Assembly (NCBI GenBank): GCA_963691705.1
Contig: OY829542.1
Span: 39,418,579-39,482,578 of the forward strand
Reading direction: 5' to 3'
DNA from: Viola odorata
Lineage: Eukaryota > Streptophyta > Magnoliopsida > Malpighiales > Violaceae
Length of the DNA: 64,000 bases
The position numbers and the translations under genes are program-made. Positions 30,533-41,703 of the stretch are shown in pieces (within the stretch, counting starts at the first letter, position 1; each line of letters opens with the position of its first letter). A model generated the notes under the pieces. The model saw only the letters and a list, made by a program, of their open reading frames with translations. It did not search any database and was not told the origin of the DNA.

Positions 30533-31166
30533 TTCTCCACCACCACCAACCTTAGTTCAGACGAAATAATCCTCTGTAAATTTCAACATGCAGGAGAACC
30601 AAGATAAAAAAAGATTAGAAGGGTATTAAGGATTTGCCAGCAGAAAAAAGATATGCCAATAGAATTCAAATGAAACTCACTTTCAGAATCAACTGTGCAA
30701 ACTGACTTAACTGCTCTTCGAAATTCTCAGAGATGATGGAGGAGAGCTATTGTAGTGTTGGGTTCACGTTTTTTTTCTTTTTTTCTGCTCGGGAAGTGTT
30801 GGGTTCACTGCATATATCAATAGAGATGATGAGAATTTGATAAGCACTAGCATCGATCTGGCGTTCAAAAGGTACGGACGGTATGGAGTTTCCTAATTAA
30901 CGTCTCTGATATCCTTTGTAATCGAAATCTTATCCATTAAATTCATAAGATTAGCTCCCATCCATATCCGGAAGGTTTTTTTTTTTTTTTAATTCCCATC
31001 CACGACTCTATCTATAAAATAAATTACAATCGTTTACAATTATCTTATTGTTTAAAAAGGAAAGTATATAAAATTAAAATTTGGGGTTTTAAAATAAATC
31101 CATAAAATCAAGAAACGGACATAATCAAATGTTACATAACACAAACCCCCCATGTATATGAACAAT
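30533..31166. other. 5' flank of the inositol transporter
   Basis: This holds the presumed promoter and leader of the transporter on the reverse strand. The part next to the ATG is purine-rich on the reverse strand. GTTGGGTTCAC occurs twice (30758-30768 and 30799-30809), a short local duplication. No coding sequence is seen. An A/T-rich tract begins at 30975. Confidence 0.4.
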
Positions 31167-31352
31167 AAATTCTTGGCTTGTCCGGGAAATCTAACTCAAT
31201 TATAAGAGGTGGATTACCCACCCAATAATAAATAGAGTACGTAGTAACTTATGTAACATTATAAAAAGATAAAATTTATAATAATTAAAAACTATTTTTA
31301 TTTTCTCTTACTTAATCATCTTCCTCTCTCTCTCTTCACTGCATCTTCATCA
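31167..31352 (+). repeat. Left terminal inverted repeat of outer DNA element
   Basis: Inverted copy of 46914-47101 with scattered substitutions and small gaps. It ends in a CT-rich run before CTGCATCTTCA. Confidence 0.75.
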
Positions 31353-32165
31353 CCATCAATATTTACCAGAACCAAAACGAACAAAAACAACAACAGCAAA
31401 AGTGCATGAACAAAATTACACCTGAAGATGGTCGCGGGATTAACCGATCCGTAAGGTTCAATTTATTTGGCGATGGTTGGACAAAAGACAGGGATTTCCG
31501 TGAAGAGAGAGGTAATTTCTTCCAATAAATTATTCTTTAGAAACAAAACGGGAAATAAATAAAGGAATGCATATTGTATAGAACTCAATCAATTAAGAAA
31601 AATGGCTAAACATTGATAGGTTTCATTAACAGAGCCCAAGCTGTTGATCTATAGGGCTAAAAATTGCCTTACTGAACTATATAAAATCGATTAACAACAA
31701 CTTCTTTTCACACAGGACTTTTAACAAACATGTAAGATGCATGAGGAAAACTTAATCAAAACAGGAAAAGATGGAAATTAGAGGGCCAATAAATTCCGTT
31801 TTTCAATTCCAACAAACAATTACATGACGAGTTCTAGTTCCAAAGACAGACAGATCTAAAAAAGTTCCAATCCTAAACATGCCTAAACCCACATATCTTC
31901 TATCCTAAGCCCTTTCACCCTAATGGTAGATTCCTTGGAGATGAGGGAAGATTCTCTGGAGGAGATGAGGGCGAAGGAATTGTGCTGGCGATTTGGTTGC
32001 GGGATTAGCCGATCCGTAAGGTTGAAGTTCAACTCAAGGGGTTCAAAAAGAGAGTTATTATTATTTTTTTATATAAAAATTACACTGGTTATTATTTTTG
32101 TAGAGATACGAAGTTAAGAAAGGAATGAAGTGGAAGTAGATTTTTTTTTTTTTACTAATCCTACG
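31353..32165. other. Interior of outer DNA element
   Basis: No gene is recognised. The phrase GCGGGATTA(A/G)CCGATCCGTAAGGTT occurs twice, at about 31435 and 31997, in direct orientation, marking an internal duplication about 560 bp apart. An ORF of 64 codons at 31923 has no known features. Confidence 0.45.
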
Positions 32166-32629
32166 GTTCCTACCATAGTTATCAGAACCGGACCGATTCA
32201 ACCGGAATTTTTAATATTTTTGGTCCGATTCAGTTATTGGACCGGATATGTATATGAATCGAGTTCGATCGCTCAAATCGGCCGGTTTTTACATAACCAG
32301 CGAACCAACCGGTTTTCTATCAAACCGGTTGGTTCGATGAAAACGACGTTGTTCCATGTTGAATCTCCTCCAAATTCGAATTTCCTCCAAATTTAGCCTA
32401 CAATCTACAGATCCGGCACCACCGCCACAGATCTGACCATCACCGCTACAGATCTGACCACCACCACCGCCAGATTTGACCATCACCGCCACAGATACGG
32501 CCACCACCCAAAATTACACGAATCCCTGTTGAAATCCAAAGATAACCAAGCAAGCAAAATATTACAGAAACAACATGAATATATTGATAATATTAGCATC
32601 AATCGAATCGAATTTTTCAACGGCGAGAC

Positions 32630-32895
32630 TGATTTGGTTGGAAGAGGAGATTCAAATTTGGTTGGAAGAGAGAGAGGGAAGAATTGGTTGGAAGAAGAGA
32701 TGCAGATTTGGTTGGAAGAGAGAGAGAGAAGAATTGGTTGGAAGAGGAGATACAAATTTGCAGATTTGGTTGGAAGAGGAGATGCAGATTTGCTTGAAAG
32801 AGAGAGAGAGAAGAAAAGAGAGAGGGTCGGCCAAATTTGGTTGGAAGAGAGAGAAGATTTGGTTGGAAGAAGAGATGCAGATTTGGAGTTGGAAA
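32630..32895. repeat. Minisatellite of about 50 bp, purine-rich
   Basis: Units contain TTGGTTGGAAGAGAGAGAGA and GAGATGCAGATTTGG, repeated about five times with losses. Overlapping open frames on both strands (for example 32529-32918) are products of this low-complexity purine run and are not taken as genes. Confidence 0.8.
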
Positions 32896-33735
32896 AGTTA
32901 TTTTTTTTGAATTTTTGAAATGCACACTAAAAGGATTTTTTTTTTTTTTGAAGGGCACACTAAAAGGATTTAGAAAGGGTGCAAATAAAATATATATAAA
33001 ACTAAAAAAATTGAGAAGTCATATTAATTAATAAATTACATAAAAGATAGAACAATTTAAAGACTTACAAAAGAGTTCAAAATTATAAGGGTGAAGGTGA
33101 TACAAAATACAGCTGATTATTACTCTAAATGAGGAGGATTAATTTGCATACATATACACATTAATATTTTAATACTATATTTTCAAGAAAATAAATATTT
33201 TAGAAAATTTTAAATTTTGTGTGTTTAATTTACTCTTTTTATGTTCTTTTTTTGGTTCTTGTAAATATGTTTTACATGAAAAACATACATGCTTATAATA
33301 AATATTATTTGTATAATTTTCTTGGATGGAGGTAATTAGTATCCTAATTCGTTAATCTATAAATATCTCACTTGGTTAATTACATTTCTTTTATCATGAT
33401 CAAGATGGAGTTATATTCAAAATTTAATTTTTATCTATTTTCTAATTTCTCTTCTGTTTTGTGGCTTAGTTATTTTCCTTTAATTATAATACATGTTTAA
33501 TTTCAAATGAATTTTATGAGTGATAAAATTAACATATAGTATGCTAGTTCGTATAATTTTATTTTTGTTACATGGTACAAATGTCTCTTAATGAACAAGT
33601 GTGTTTGAATTTTGAATATCATTTCATTTGAATGTTGGATTGTTTCTTTATTTTTAACTTTTGATCTACTTGATATTTTATTTTGATATATTATAAAATG
33701 CTACAGTAAAAAAACCAACCGGTTCAATCCAGTTT
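32896..33735. other. AT-rich interior of hAT-like element
   Basis: No gene is seen. The sequence is A/T-rich with stops in all frames up to the AATCC target site of the LTR element. Confidence 0.5.
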
Positions 33736-33740
33736 AATCC
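33736..33740. repeat. Target-site duplication AATCC, left copy
   Basis: AATCC at 33736-33740 is repeated at 46774-46778, directly outside the TG..CA ends of the Ogre-derived element. Confidence 0.92.
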
Positions 33741-36700
33741 TGTCGCACCGTCGCGAGCGATTTTCGGGACGCAATGAAATTCACATAACAATGAAGTCGC
33801 CACCCTATTTTCTAAGGTTTAGGGAAACCTAAAAAGTTCGAAGAAGAAGAAGAAAATAAAATAAAACTAAGGCACAAATAAAAGGGTCTAAACCCGAGAA
33901 CTACGGTTCGGGGTCGTATTATGGGCTCGGGAAGGTGTTAGGCACCCGAGTCTCATCCTTAAAAAGGTTACCGGTTCTAAAAAAAAGAGGTGTTTAAAAA
34001 TCATGTTGAAAACAAGTAATTGGGCCCTCAGGGGAGGTATCGTCACTTTAGCTTTAAGTCGGTTTGATTGATTTTATCCTAATTATTGTCGAGTTGTTTA
34101 ACAGAAAATAACATTTTTAATCTCTAAAACATGAAAAAGGTTGGTTATATACCTATTCCGGTTTAATTTAATCGAGTTCAAAATTAGTCCGATTACATGC
34201 CAATTTTGGTGAAATTACTACCATTTTATTATTAATCTTTACCAAAGCGACGACCCTAGTGAATCACAGACGAATCACGGTGAACAAATCCACTATCATC
34301 ACGTTTGAAACACTATCATCATTGGGCCAATGCACGTGATTAATCCTATTTACTAAGTGATTCTACGCATGCATAGACTAGCAAAGTACCATTTTCATGA
34401 AATGCGAGAAAACACGTTGAAAAGAGAAAAACCGGGAAGTGGGGTCGAAGCCGCGCACATAACACATTCGTCAATATAGCATAAATTAAAATACATTCAT
34501 GAGCAAAAAATAAATAACAAAGGATTTCTAAATTTAAGCGATCACACAACAGTAAAGATCTAAATCTCATTTTTTAAAAAAGGGAAACATATAAGAGGGT
34601 TTAAAAATATGGAGGTATTTTCTATGAGTTGGGCTTAAGGCCCATTTACTATCTTTTCGCTTTCAAATGATTATTCTCTTTGGTGATTTACTATTTTTGA
34701 ATGAGATTAAGTTATTGGAAAAGATTTAAATCTTAGGTTTTAATTACTATTTTGTTTAATTTTCTTTGATTGATTTTACTCATTTTTTATTTTCAGGGAA
34801 TTATTAAAGGTTTGGGGATTTAGTAATTAATAATCATGCAATTGAATTAGAGCGTGATGTTTATTATTAATCCTATTCAAATTTCATGCATTTAAAGAAA
34901 ATAAAATGTTGAGTATTTCTACCTAATTCGTTCAAACAAGGGTTGATTAAAGATTAAAACTAAAGAGAGTTTCTTAATCAAACTATTCTCATGCAATCAA
35001 ATTAATTTTAAATTATAGCAATTCTAAATAATCATGCATCACATAACAAATAAAATAACTAGCAAAAATCTCCTCGAACGGGCACCTGCATCACAGATCG
35101 GTTAGTAGCACAGAACGAAAATAAATAAATATTACAAGCATGCATACGAGTAAACTACGAACGAAATAAATAAAAAAGCTCTCGACGGGCCAGCCTAACA
35201 ACAACAGCCCATCTCTCCTTCTTCTTTCTTAATGGGCCGGCCTAGCCAAGCCCAACCCTAACAAATAATAGGATTTTCTCATCAGCCCCAACCCTACACA
35301 AACATAATTCATCTCCTTCCCTTTCCTCAAGCCGCCGGCGGCTACACAAGCAAACCAATCTCTTTCTTCCTCTGCCGCCGGCGACTCCTCCTCTATCTCT
35401 TCATCTCCTGCGAATCAAACACAAACACAACAGCAAAGAGACCAACAACAAGCACAAAAACAGGAGCAAAGTAAGCAAGAGAGGAAACGAACGGAGAGGT
35501 CGCGGCTGGCGCGGCGACGGGGCTGGAACGACGGTGAACCGCGGTGACGGCGCTGGCGCGGGTGAGGTGAGTATTTTGGTTGAATGGCCGACGGGTTTGA
35601 GCAGCTGGGTAGCTGGATTAGGTTCAGTGGTGGTTTGCAGTGGTGGTTTGGGTGGATTTCGGGGCTGGTTTTGGGGCTGATTTGTTACTGATTTTGGGGC
35701 TGTTTGGGTGGACTTCGGGGCTGATTTTGGGACTGATTTTGGGTGGCAGAGGTGGCTGTTTTAGGGTGGCAGAGGTGACTGATTGGTGCTTGTTCGGTGA
35801 CTGTTTGGTGTTGATTTTAGGTTGGTTTGGGGCGGTCTTTGTGGCTATTTCGGGTGTGGTGGACCGGAATGGTGGTTTTTGAGTTGTGTTTGAATTAATT
35901 TTGGGTTGGGTGTATTTGGTTTCGGATAAGTGATTTAATTTGCTGATGGGTGATTTAATTTGGGTTTGATGAGTAGGTGCAGTGTGTCGACGATTTTGGT
36001 GATTTTAAAGAGAGGGCGTGGCGTTTAGGCAGTGAGGGTTAAGATGGGTTCAGTATTGGGCAGCGAGGATGAAGATATTTGTTGGTGATCGTGTGGGATT
36101 GGGATTTCTATAGAGTGAGAGTGAAATTGAGGGTTGGGATTTGGCAGGGGGGGTAATTTGCTCTGGGATCAGTCTCCTCCTCTTGCAAAGGATTTGCTCT
36201 TAATTTATAGAGGGTGAGATACATTGAGGAGGTAGGGGTCCGGTCATGGTGATGAGAGAAGGGATTGAGATTAATTCAAATGTTTGTCAGAGATTTTTGA
36301 AGAAAAATTGGAAGAATGAGCGGGGTTCATGGGATCTGCTTTGACAAATGGAGAGGAGAGCCGGCTCTCTCAGATTTTCTTTTGAAAACTGAGGAAAAGA
36401 GCCGTTTGTGTCCGATTCCCTTTGACAATGGGAGAGGTGAACAACCTTCATCAGATTTCATTTGAAAAATGAGGAAGAAGAGAGGTGGTTCGGTGATCAT
36501 GGGTATTTATATTATTTAGTTCGAGCTAACGGTCCGATAAATCGATAAAAGCTCGAATAAAAATACGAACAAAAAATAAAATATAATACCAGGATACGAA
36601 AAATAAATAATGGTAATAATAATAATGATAATAATAATAATAATACTTGACAATATAATTAACAATAATTATGGACGATAAAATAAAAAATAAAAATGTG

Positions 36701-36752
36701 GGTATGTTATGATATGGTAACGATTACTCATGTCAAAAATCGGGTAGCAACA
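33741..36752 (-). repeat. 3' LTR of Ogre-derived element (3012 bp)
   Basis: It pairs with 43762-46773 at the same length. Small open frames inside it (34346-34570, 35640-35882) recur in the other LTR and show no protein features. The central part (35330-35580) is GC-rich, with CCGCCGGCGGC-type runs, within otherwise AT-rich sequence. ATAATAATAATAATAATAC near 36632-36650 is a microsatellite. Confidence 0.93.
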
Positions 36753-36774
36753 GTTGCCCCCTCTTTAATGTCTT
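36753..36774 (-). promoter_or_regulatory. Polypurine tract
   Basis: Read on the reverse strand, ATTAAAGAGGGGGCAAC ends exactly at the first base of the 3' LTR. This is the position of the plus-strand primer of LTR elements and confirms the reverse orientation. Confidence 0.85.
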
Positions 36775-36879
36775 ATCAAAAATAAAGTGCAACTAAATTT
36801 TTTATGAGCATTAAAGATGGTTGCCCCAGTACCACCACAAAAATGAACATGTCATAGCAAGACATAAATTTTAAAAGCG

Positions 36880-37580
36880 AAAGAAAGAAAATGCCTCCAC
36901 TCGGACACCATGATGCATAAATTAAATTGCTTAAATGTAAAGTTACCTCCACTCGGATGGCTTGCGGAAATTAAATTGCTTAAATGTAAAGTTACCTCCA
37001 CTCGGATGGCTTGCAGAAATTAAATTGCTTATATGTAAAGTTACCTCCACTCGGATGACTTGCGGAAATTAAATTTGCTTAAATGTAAAGTTACCTCCAC
37101 TCGGATGGCTTGCGGAAATTAAATTTAGCTCCACTCGGATGCTGATGGTCCCACTCGGACACCTTGCAGAAAGTAAGATGCGGCTACACTCGGACGTCTC
37201 CACTCGAATTCCGCGATGCATAAATGTAAATCCAGCTCTACTCAGATGCTGATGGCTCTACTCGGATGCCTTGCAAATCCAGCTCCACTCGGACACTGCC
37301 GACCCCACTCGGACGTCTAGAAATTCAGCTCTACTCAGACGCTAATAGCTCCACTCGGACACCTTAAAAAACCCTGCTCCACTCGGACGCTGATGGCTCC
37401 ACTCGGACACCTTGCAGAAAGTAAAATGCGGCTACACTCGGACGTCTCCACTCGAATTCCGCGATGCATAAATGTAAATCCAGCTCTACTCAGACGCTGA
37501 TGGCTCTACTCAGATGCCTTCCAAATCCCTCTCCTCTCGGATGCTGATGACTCCACTCGGATATCTTTCGAAAGTAAACT
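36880..37580. repeat. Tandem repeats with CTCCACTCGGA core, higher-order arrangement
   Basis: At 36940-37120 four units of about 49 bp carry GTTACCTCCACTCGGATGGC and TTAAATTGCTTAAATG. From 37125 the core CCACTCGGA recurs every 20-40 bp with GCTGATGG and CACCTTGCAGAAAGTAA. A block of roughly 240 bp (37141-37270 compared with 37380-37510) is itself duplicated. The array lies between integrase and the 3' LTR, as tandem repeats do in Ogre/Tat elements. It has no spacer/repeat regularity of a CRISPR array. Confidence 0.88.
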
Positions 37581-37854
37581 TAACTCTGCAAAACAAAGGT
37601 TAAATTCCTGCAAAACTAGCATTGATTAGTGAAATAAGGCTGAAGGCAGCCTTTAAAATTCGAGTTATTCCCCTTGACCGTTGGTACCATGCTTCCTTTT
37701 TGGTCGCTTTAAAGGTTAAGATGAGAATTTTAAATATGCAAGTTTTTTGAGAAAAATGCTCATTTTATTAATTCAGAATGAATATTAGATGTCTTGTCAT
37801 GACGAAACCCTATGTCTTTTGATCGAAGAGAAGCGTAGTCTGTAAATCTCTATG

Positions 37855-38440
37855 CGAAGTACATCTTGACAGATTCAGCATTCACTGGTCTCGGCAAATC
37901 ATCTCCATCCATTGTAGTAAGCCTTAAAGCGTTCCCAGAGAATGCGTGTTTAACCATATATGGACCTTCATACTTAGGGGCCCACTTCCCTCGACCGTCC
38001 TCCTGATAAGGAAGAATCTTCTTCAATACTAAGTCTCTAGCTTTGAACTCGCGAGGTCACACTTTCTTGTTATAAGCGGTAGCCATCCTCTTTTGATACA
38101 GTTGAGCATGACACATGGCTGTCAGTCATTTCTCTGAGATTAGGTTCAACTGTTCATACCTTACTCTCGCCCAATCAGACTCTTCCACTTCTGATTCTGC
38201 CAAGATTCTAAGAGAAGGAATTTCTACCTCGAGCGGAATCACTGCTTCCATGCCATAGACTAAAGAATAAGGAGTTGCCCCCGTAGAAGTACGAATTGCT
38301 ATCCAATAAGCGTGCAAAGCAAAAGGAAGCATGTCATGCCAACCCTTGCAGGTGACCACCATCTTCTGAATAATCTTCTTCAGGTTCTTGTTTGCTGCTT
38401 CGACTGCGACATTCATCTTTGGACGGTAAGGCGAAGAGTT
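37855..38440 (-). pseudogene. Ogre integrase C-terminal fragment
   Basis: The frame from about 38430 reads NVAVEAANKNLKKII, the block with the catalytic glutamate, then WHDMLPFALHAYW, GATPYSLVYGMEAV and LPLEVEIPS-type sequence. After a stop near 38050 (TGA, fitting CGA) it continues with PREFKARDLVLKKI, GKWAPKYEGPYMV and ends NAESVKMYFA near 37855. The zinc domain and the first two catalytic aspartates are missing, so about the first two thirds of integrase are deleted. Confidence 0.85.
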
Positions 38441-39073
38441 TCAGTGTCATCATCATTAGTTTGGATTCTCGTTTCATCTGAGTACGGTATTTAACTATAT
38501 TAGGGTAACATCCGACGTATCTTTATACGATCATATGACCACATCCGTGTATTCTTTGTGGAGCGAAATCAACTTCTCTTATAGAGTTCAAGGTTCTTTG
38601 CAATCTCGGCTATCTTTCGATCTCACTGCTTGCCCCCCCCAAGTTCGTCTTTCCTAACTCCTCCTAGTGAGGTATTATTCTCTTTTCCGAAATCTCAATC
38701 TCATCCTCCATTGCGGCAATTTTCATTATTCTTTTTGTTTAAGACACAAGGTATATCATGACAACCCAAACTAATATTTATCCTGGAAATAAATAGAGCG
38801 GAAAAAGTAAAAGATATTTGGAATAAAAACTGCATAATTATGGAAAAAGGGAGCAAAAGCTCTACAAAAGAGTTTGTCCATTTAGGGAACATTAAAACAT
38901 GCATACGTTAGAAAAAAAAAGGAAATTATGGAGAGACATCAGGAAGCATGGTAGCGGTCCAATTGCACACTAGCTCCCCAGACTTCTTCACGGAAATGGA
39001 TGAACTGTGAGATGGTTCTTTTTCCAAGAGCGCAAATATGCAAGGCCGAAACTGCATTGACCTGAGTAAAGTT
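38441..39073. other. Deletion-scar region between gag remnant and integrase end
   Basis: In autonomous relatives several kilobases of protease, RT and RNase H would stand here. Only about 630 bp without recognisable domains remain, including a C-rich run at 38633-38641. An open frame at 38701-38904 has no features. Confidence 0.6.
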
Positions 39074-40642
39074 CTAGTTGATGATCCTTAGGGATTCTGT
39101 TGTACGATCCCCTAACACATGTTTATTCACCTCTTGCACCTCCTTAGTCACTTTCTCATGAACCACCAGACTCTTTCCCTTGGCCTGCCTTTGCTTCTCA
39201 ACTTCATCGGAAATATCGCACCCGTCACTCCGGGTCATGCCCCCAATATTAGCAATTTCCTTCATTACTTGCCTTGCTAGCATAGGAAGACCCTCTTTGA
39301 TAACATCGACCTCTTTTGCCCCCCGGGTTTTCTCCTCAGCCCGAATGACCCCAGAAGCTATCAATTGCTCCATATTCTCCAAGAAAACTGCATAATCCTG
39401 GATTTCGTATTTTCTCACCTCGGGGCTAAACAGACAACTATTAGCTTCAGAATGCTGCGGATGCCCCCCTTGGGTTGGCGCAAAGAAAAACTCTATTCGG
39501 GGTAACCCCACTACTGAAGGGGAACAATCACTAGTTTCTCCAACCATAACAACATTCGCTTGTCCACCACCGAGGGCATGATTTGGACGGGGATTGGTGG
39601 TAGTCTCAAGCCCTTTGGCTAACTCCTCAAAAGAAATCCATCCCCACTTAATCAGATGATTAACTTTCCCCTTAAAGGCAGTACAGTTCTCTAAAGTGTG
39701 CCCCACAGCTCCAGCATGATACAGGCATCTAGCTTTTGAATCATACCATTTCGGGTAAGGAGGTTGGAGAGGTTGGACCGGAGTTGGCGCAATCCGCCCA
39801 GTTGCTAGAAGATACTCGTAGATTTCCTCTAAAGGGACTGGGAGAGGTGGCAATGGCGCCTGGTTTTGATGATAGCTTTGCTGATTTTTATTGCTCGGTT
39901 TTTTTGGGTGGTTATATTGTCTTGGTTGTGGTGGTATTTGAAGTGGGGATGGTGAGACAAGTGAAAATGACTCATGGTTTTTTTGCTTCTTTGGTGGGTT
40001 AGAGGGTCGTTTGGTTAATTCTTGGAAGGAGATCCCTCCGCACTTGATCAAGTGATTAATCTTTCTCTTAAAGGCATTACAGTCCTCTAAAATGTGCCCT
40101 GGGACTCCCGAATGGTACGCACATGTGACATTAGGATCGAATCTTGTCGGGTAAGGAGTTCTGAGTGGTCGAGCCGGAATGGGTACAATCTGCCCAATTG
40201 TCAGAAGATGCTCATAGATTTCTTCTAAAGGGACCGGAATAGGCAGTAATGGCTCCTTGTTCCGACAATAGTTTTGGTTATCTTGGTTATCTGGATGTGG
40301 GTCATGTAATCTGGTTTGTGTGGGTTGGGGTGATGGATAAGGTGGAGATAATGGAGGAGTAACATTAGCAGCAGGCATTGATGAGGAAGGGAAAAAGGTA
40401 GGTTGATATAGCAATGGTGAAGGATATGGTGGTGGTGAGGAAAAAGGTGGAGGTGGGGGGAATGGTTTCCGATGAATTGGTTTGACAACACCTTTCTCCT
40501 CTGTTATAACTGTCTTTCCTAACATGATTCCCTGCTCACCCTTGTCAGCTTGTATTGCCCTTTCTGTAGCAGCCTGAAATCGTTCTTTTAATTCCATTAT
40601 CCTTTCTCTCAATGTCTTAACTGCTTTAAGATGCTCAGCCAT
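39074..40642 (-). CDS. Ogre gag remnant with duplicated CHHC knuckle region, capsid domain absent
   Basis: The 522-residue frame is intact. It starts with a charged helix (LKAVKTLRERIMELKERF), then a proline-rich run (residues 58-110). Two copies of an 82-residue module follow, at 131-212 and 264-345. Each contains PVPLEEIYE, a PYP-x-x-x-D block and a knuckle of the form C-x2-H-x5-H-x4-C (CAYHSGVPGHILEDC at 174-188, CLYHAGAVGHTLENC at 306-320), and ends H-L-I-K-x-G-x-I-S-F. The linker between them is Q/P/N-rich. The capsid domain that normally precedes the knuckle in Ogre gag is not found. The C-terminal 170 residues resemble the gag-protease linker. That the frame stays open over 1.5 kb is notable in an element lacking its enzymes. 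Confidence 0.8.
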   Translation of the reverse strand: MAEHLKAVKTLRERIMELKERFQAATERAIQADKGEQGIMLGKTVITEEKGVVKPIHRKPFPPPPPFSSPPPYPSPLLYQPTFFPSSSMPAANVTPPLSPPYPSPQPTQTRLHDPHPDNQDNQNYCRNKEPLLPIPVPLEEIYEHLLTIGQIVPIPARPLRTPYPTRFDPNVTCAYHSGVPGHILEDCNAFKRKINHLIKCGGISFQELTKRPSNPPKKQKNHESFSLVSPSPLQIPPQPRQYNHPKKPSNKNQQSYHQNQAPLPPLPVPLEEIYEYLLATGRIAPTPVQPLQPPYPKWYDSKARCLYHAGAVGHTLENCTAFKGKVNHLIKWGWISFEELAKGLETTTNPRPNHALGGGQANVVMVGETSDCSPSVVGLPRIEFFFAPTQGGHPQHSEANSCLFSPEVRKYEIQDYAVFLENMEQLIASGVIRAEEKTRGAKEVDVIKEGLPMLARQVMKEIANIGGMTRSDGCDISDEVEKQRQAKGKSLVVHEKVTKEVQEVNKHVLGDRTTESLRIIN

Positions 40643-41703
40643 TTTTCGTGTTTGAAGTCTGGTAGCGTGGAGCTTTTGGGGAATAGTTCATTTCTTGGGA
40701 TTTATCTTAACTTTTTCTGAAAACAAAGAGAAAAATAGATGTAAGTTTTCAGGAATAATAATAATAATAATAATTATAATAATAATAACAGGCAGAAATG
40801 CTATCTCAAGGACTCCACTCCGCTTATTCAATTTTTCGGCTCCTCCTTGATCTTTCACTTGATACTTTTGAGATTCGGATGGAAAGGAACATGAAGCCAT
40901 TATACCGACGAGGTTGACGAAAGGAAGCTTCGATTCATTCCCGAGACAAGAGGGAAAAAATACTAAAGGAAGCTTCTATTCATTCACGAGGGAAGAGGGA
41001 AGCTTCTATTCATTCCTGACAACATATATTGACGATTCCTTGATCAAGATGGAAGATGGAAGATCTCGTAATTGACAACCTTTCCTAACCTTTTAACAAG
41101 GCTAGGGTCCCCGCCCCTTACGTTTCTTTTCCAAAATCCAAACTCAATCTTGGATCATGAATAATCTTCTTTATCGGTCTCTAGCTGTCAAGTCTGTTTT
41201 GCAAGAGAAGAGCTTCAATTCATTCTCGAAATCACAAAGGGAAATTTCTATTCATTCCAGGAACTGCAAAGGGAAATGAAAGAGAGGCATCGAAGCAAGG
41301 TAAGGTTAAGCAATTTGCAAATGGTAACCATCCATGAAGAAGAAATAACCATCATTCATATGATTGTGACCAATCATTTGAAAAAAACGTACATCCAAAG
41401 TAAAACACCTCCAAGTACTTGCTCCCATTAAAACAATACAACCGCAACATTAAAATAAATCAACATCTTGAGGCTTGACTGCTGGTGGAATTTTCTCCCA
41501 TCTGCTCCATCAAGGCAACCTTCTTCTTCTGCACCTTCTCTTCAGCTTCTAAAACCACTACTCGGGCTCACAAGACTTGATTCTCTCCATCTATGATGGT
41601 TTTCTCTTTGATGCGATCAGTCAAAATCTCAATCATTGCATCTTTCTCTCGGACCAAAGCGCTTGAAATCTCCTTTTTATTGACTTCTTCTTTCAATCTC
41701 CTT
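40643..41703. other. Spacer between Ogre gag remnant and ORF1
   Basis: No complete gene is seen. On the reverse strand 41703-41460 continues a coiled-coil-like segment of ORF1 out of frame. An ATT/AAT microsatellite lies at 40756-40790. GGAAGCTTC(T/G)ATTCATTC occurs three times between 40920 and 41020 and in related form near 41205 and 41240, a degenerate short repeat. Confidence 0.45.

Noticed and set aside
32483..32958. Overlapping open frames on both strands
   Set aside because: They are produced by a purine-rich minisatellite that lacks stops in several frames. The peptides are repetitive and resemble no family.
35640..35882. Open frame in the Ogre LTR, present again at 45661-45903 (also 34346-34570 and 44367-44591)
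   Set aside because: The pairs are simply the two LTR copies. The frames are low-complexity or AT-rich and have no protein features.
36880..37580. Possible CRISPR-like array
   Set aside because: Units are plain tandem repeats without unique spacers, inside a plant LTR element.
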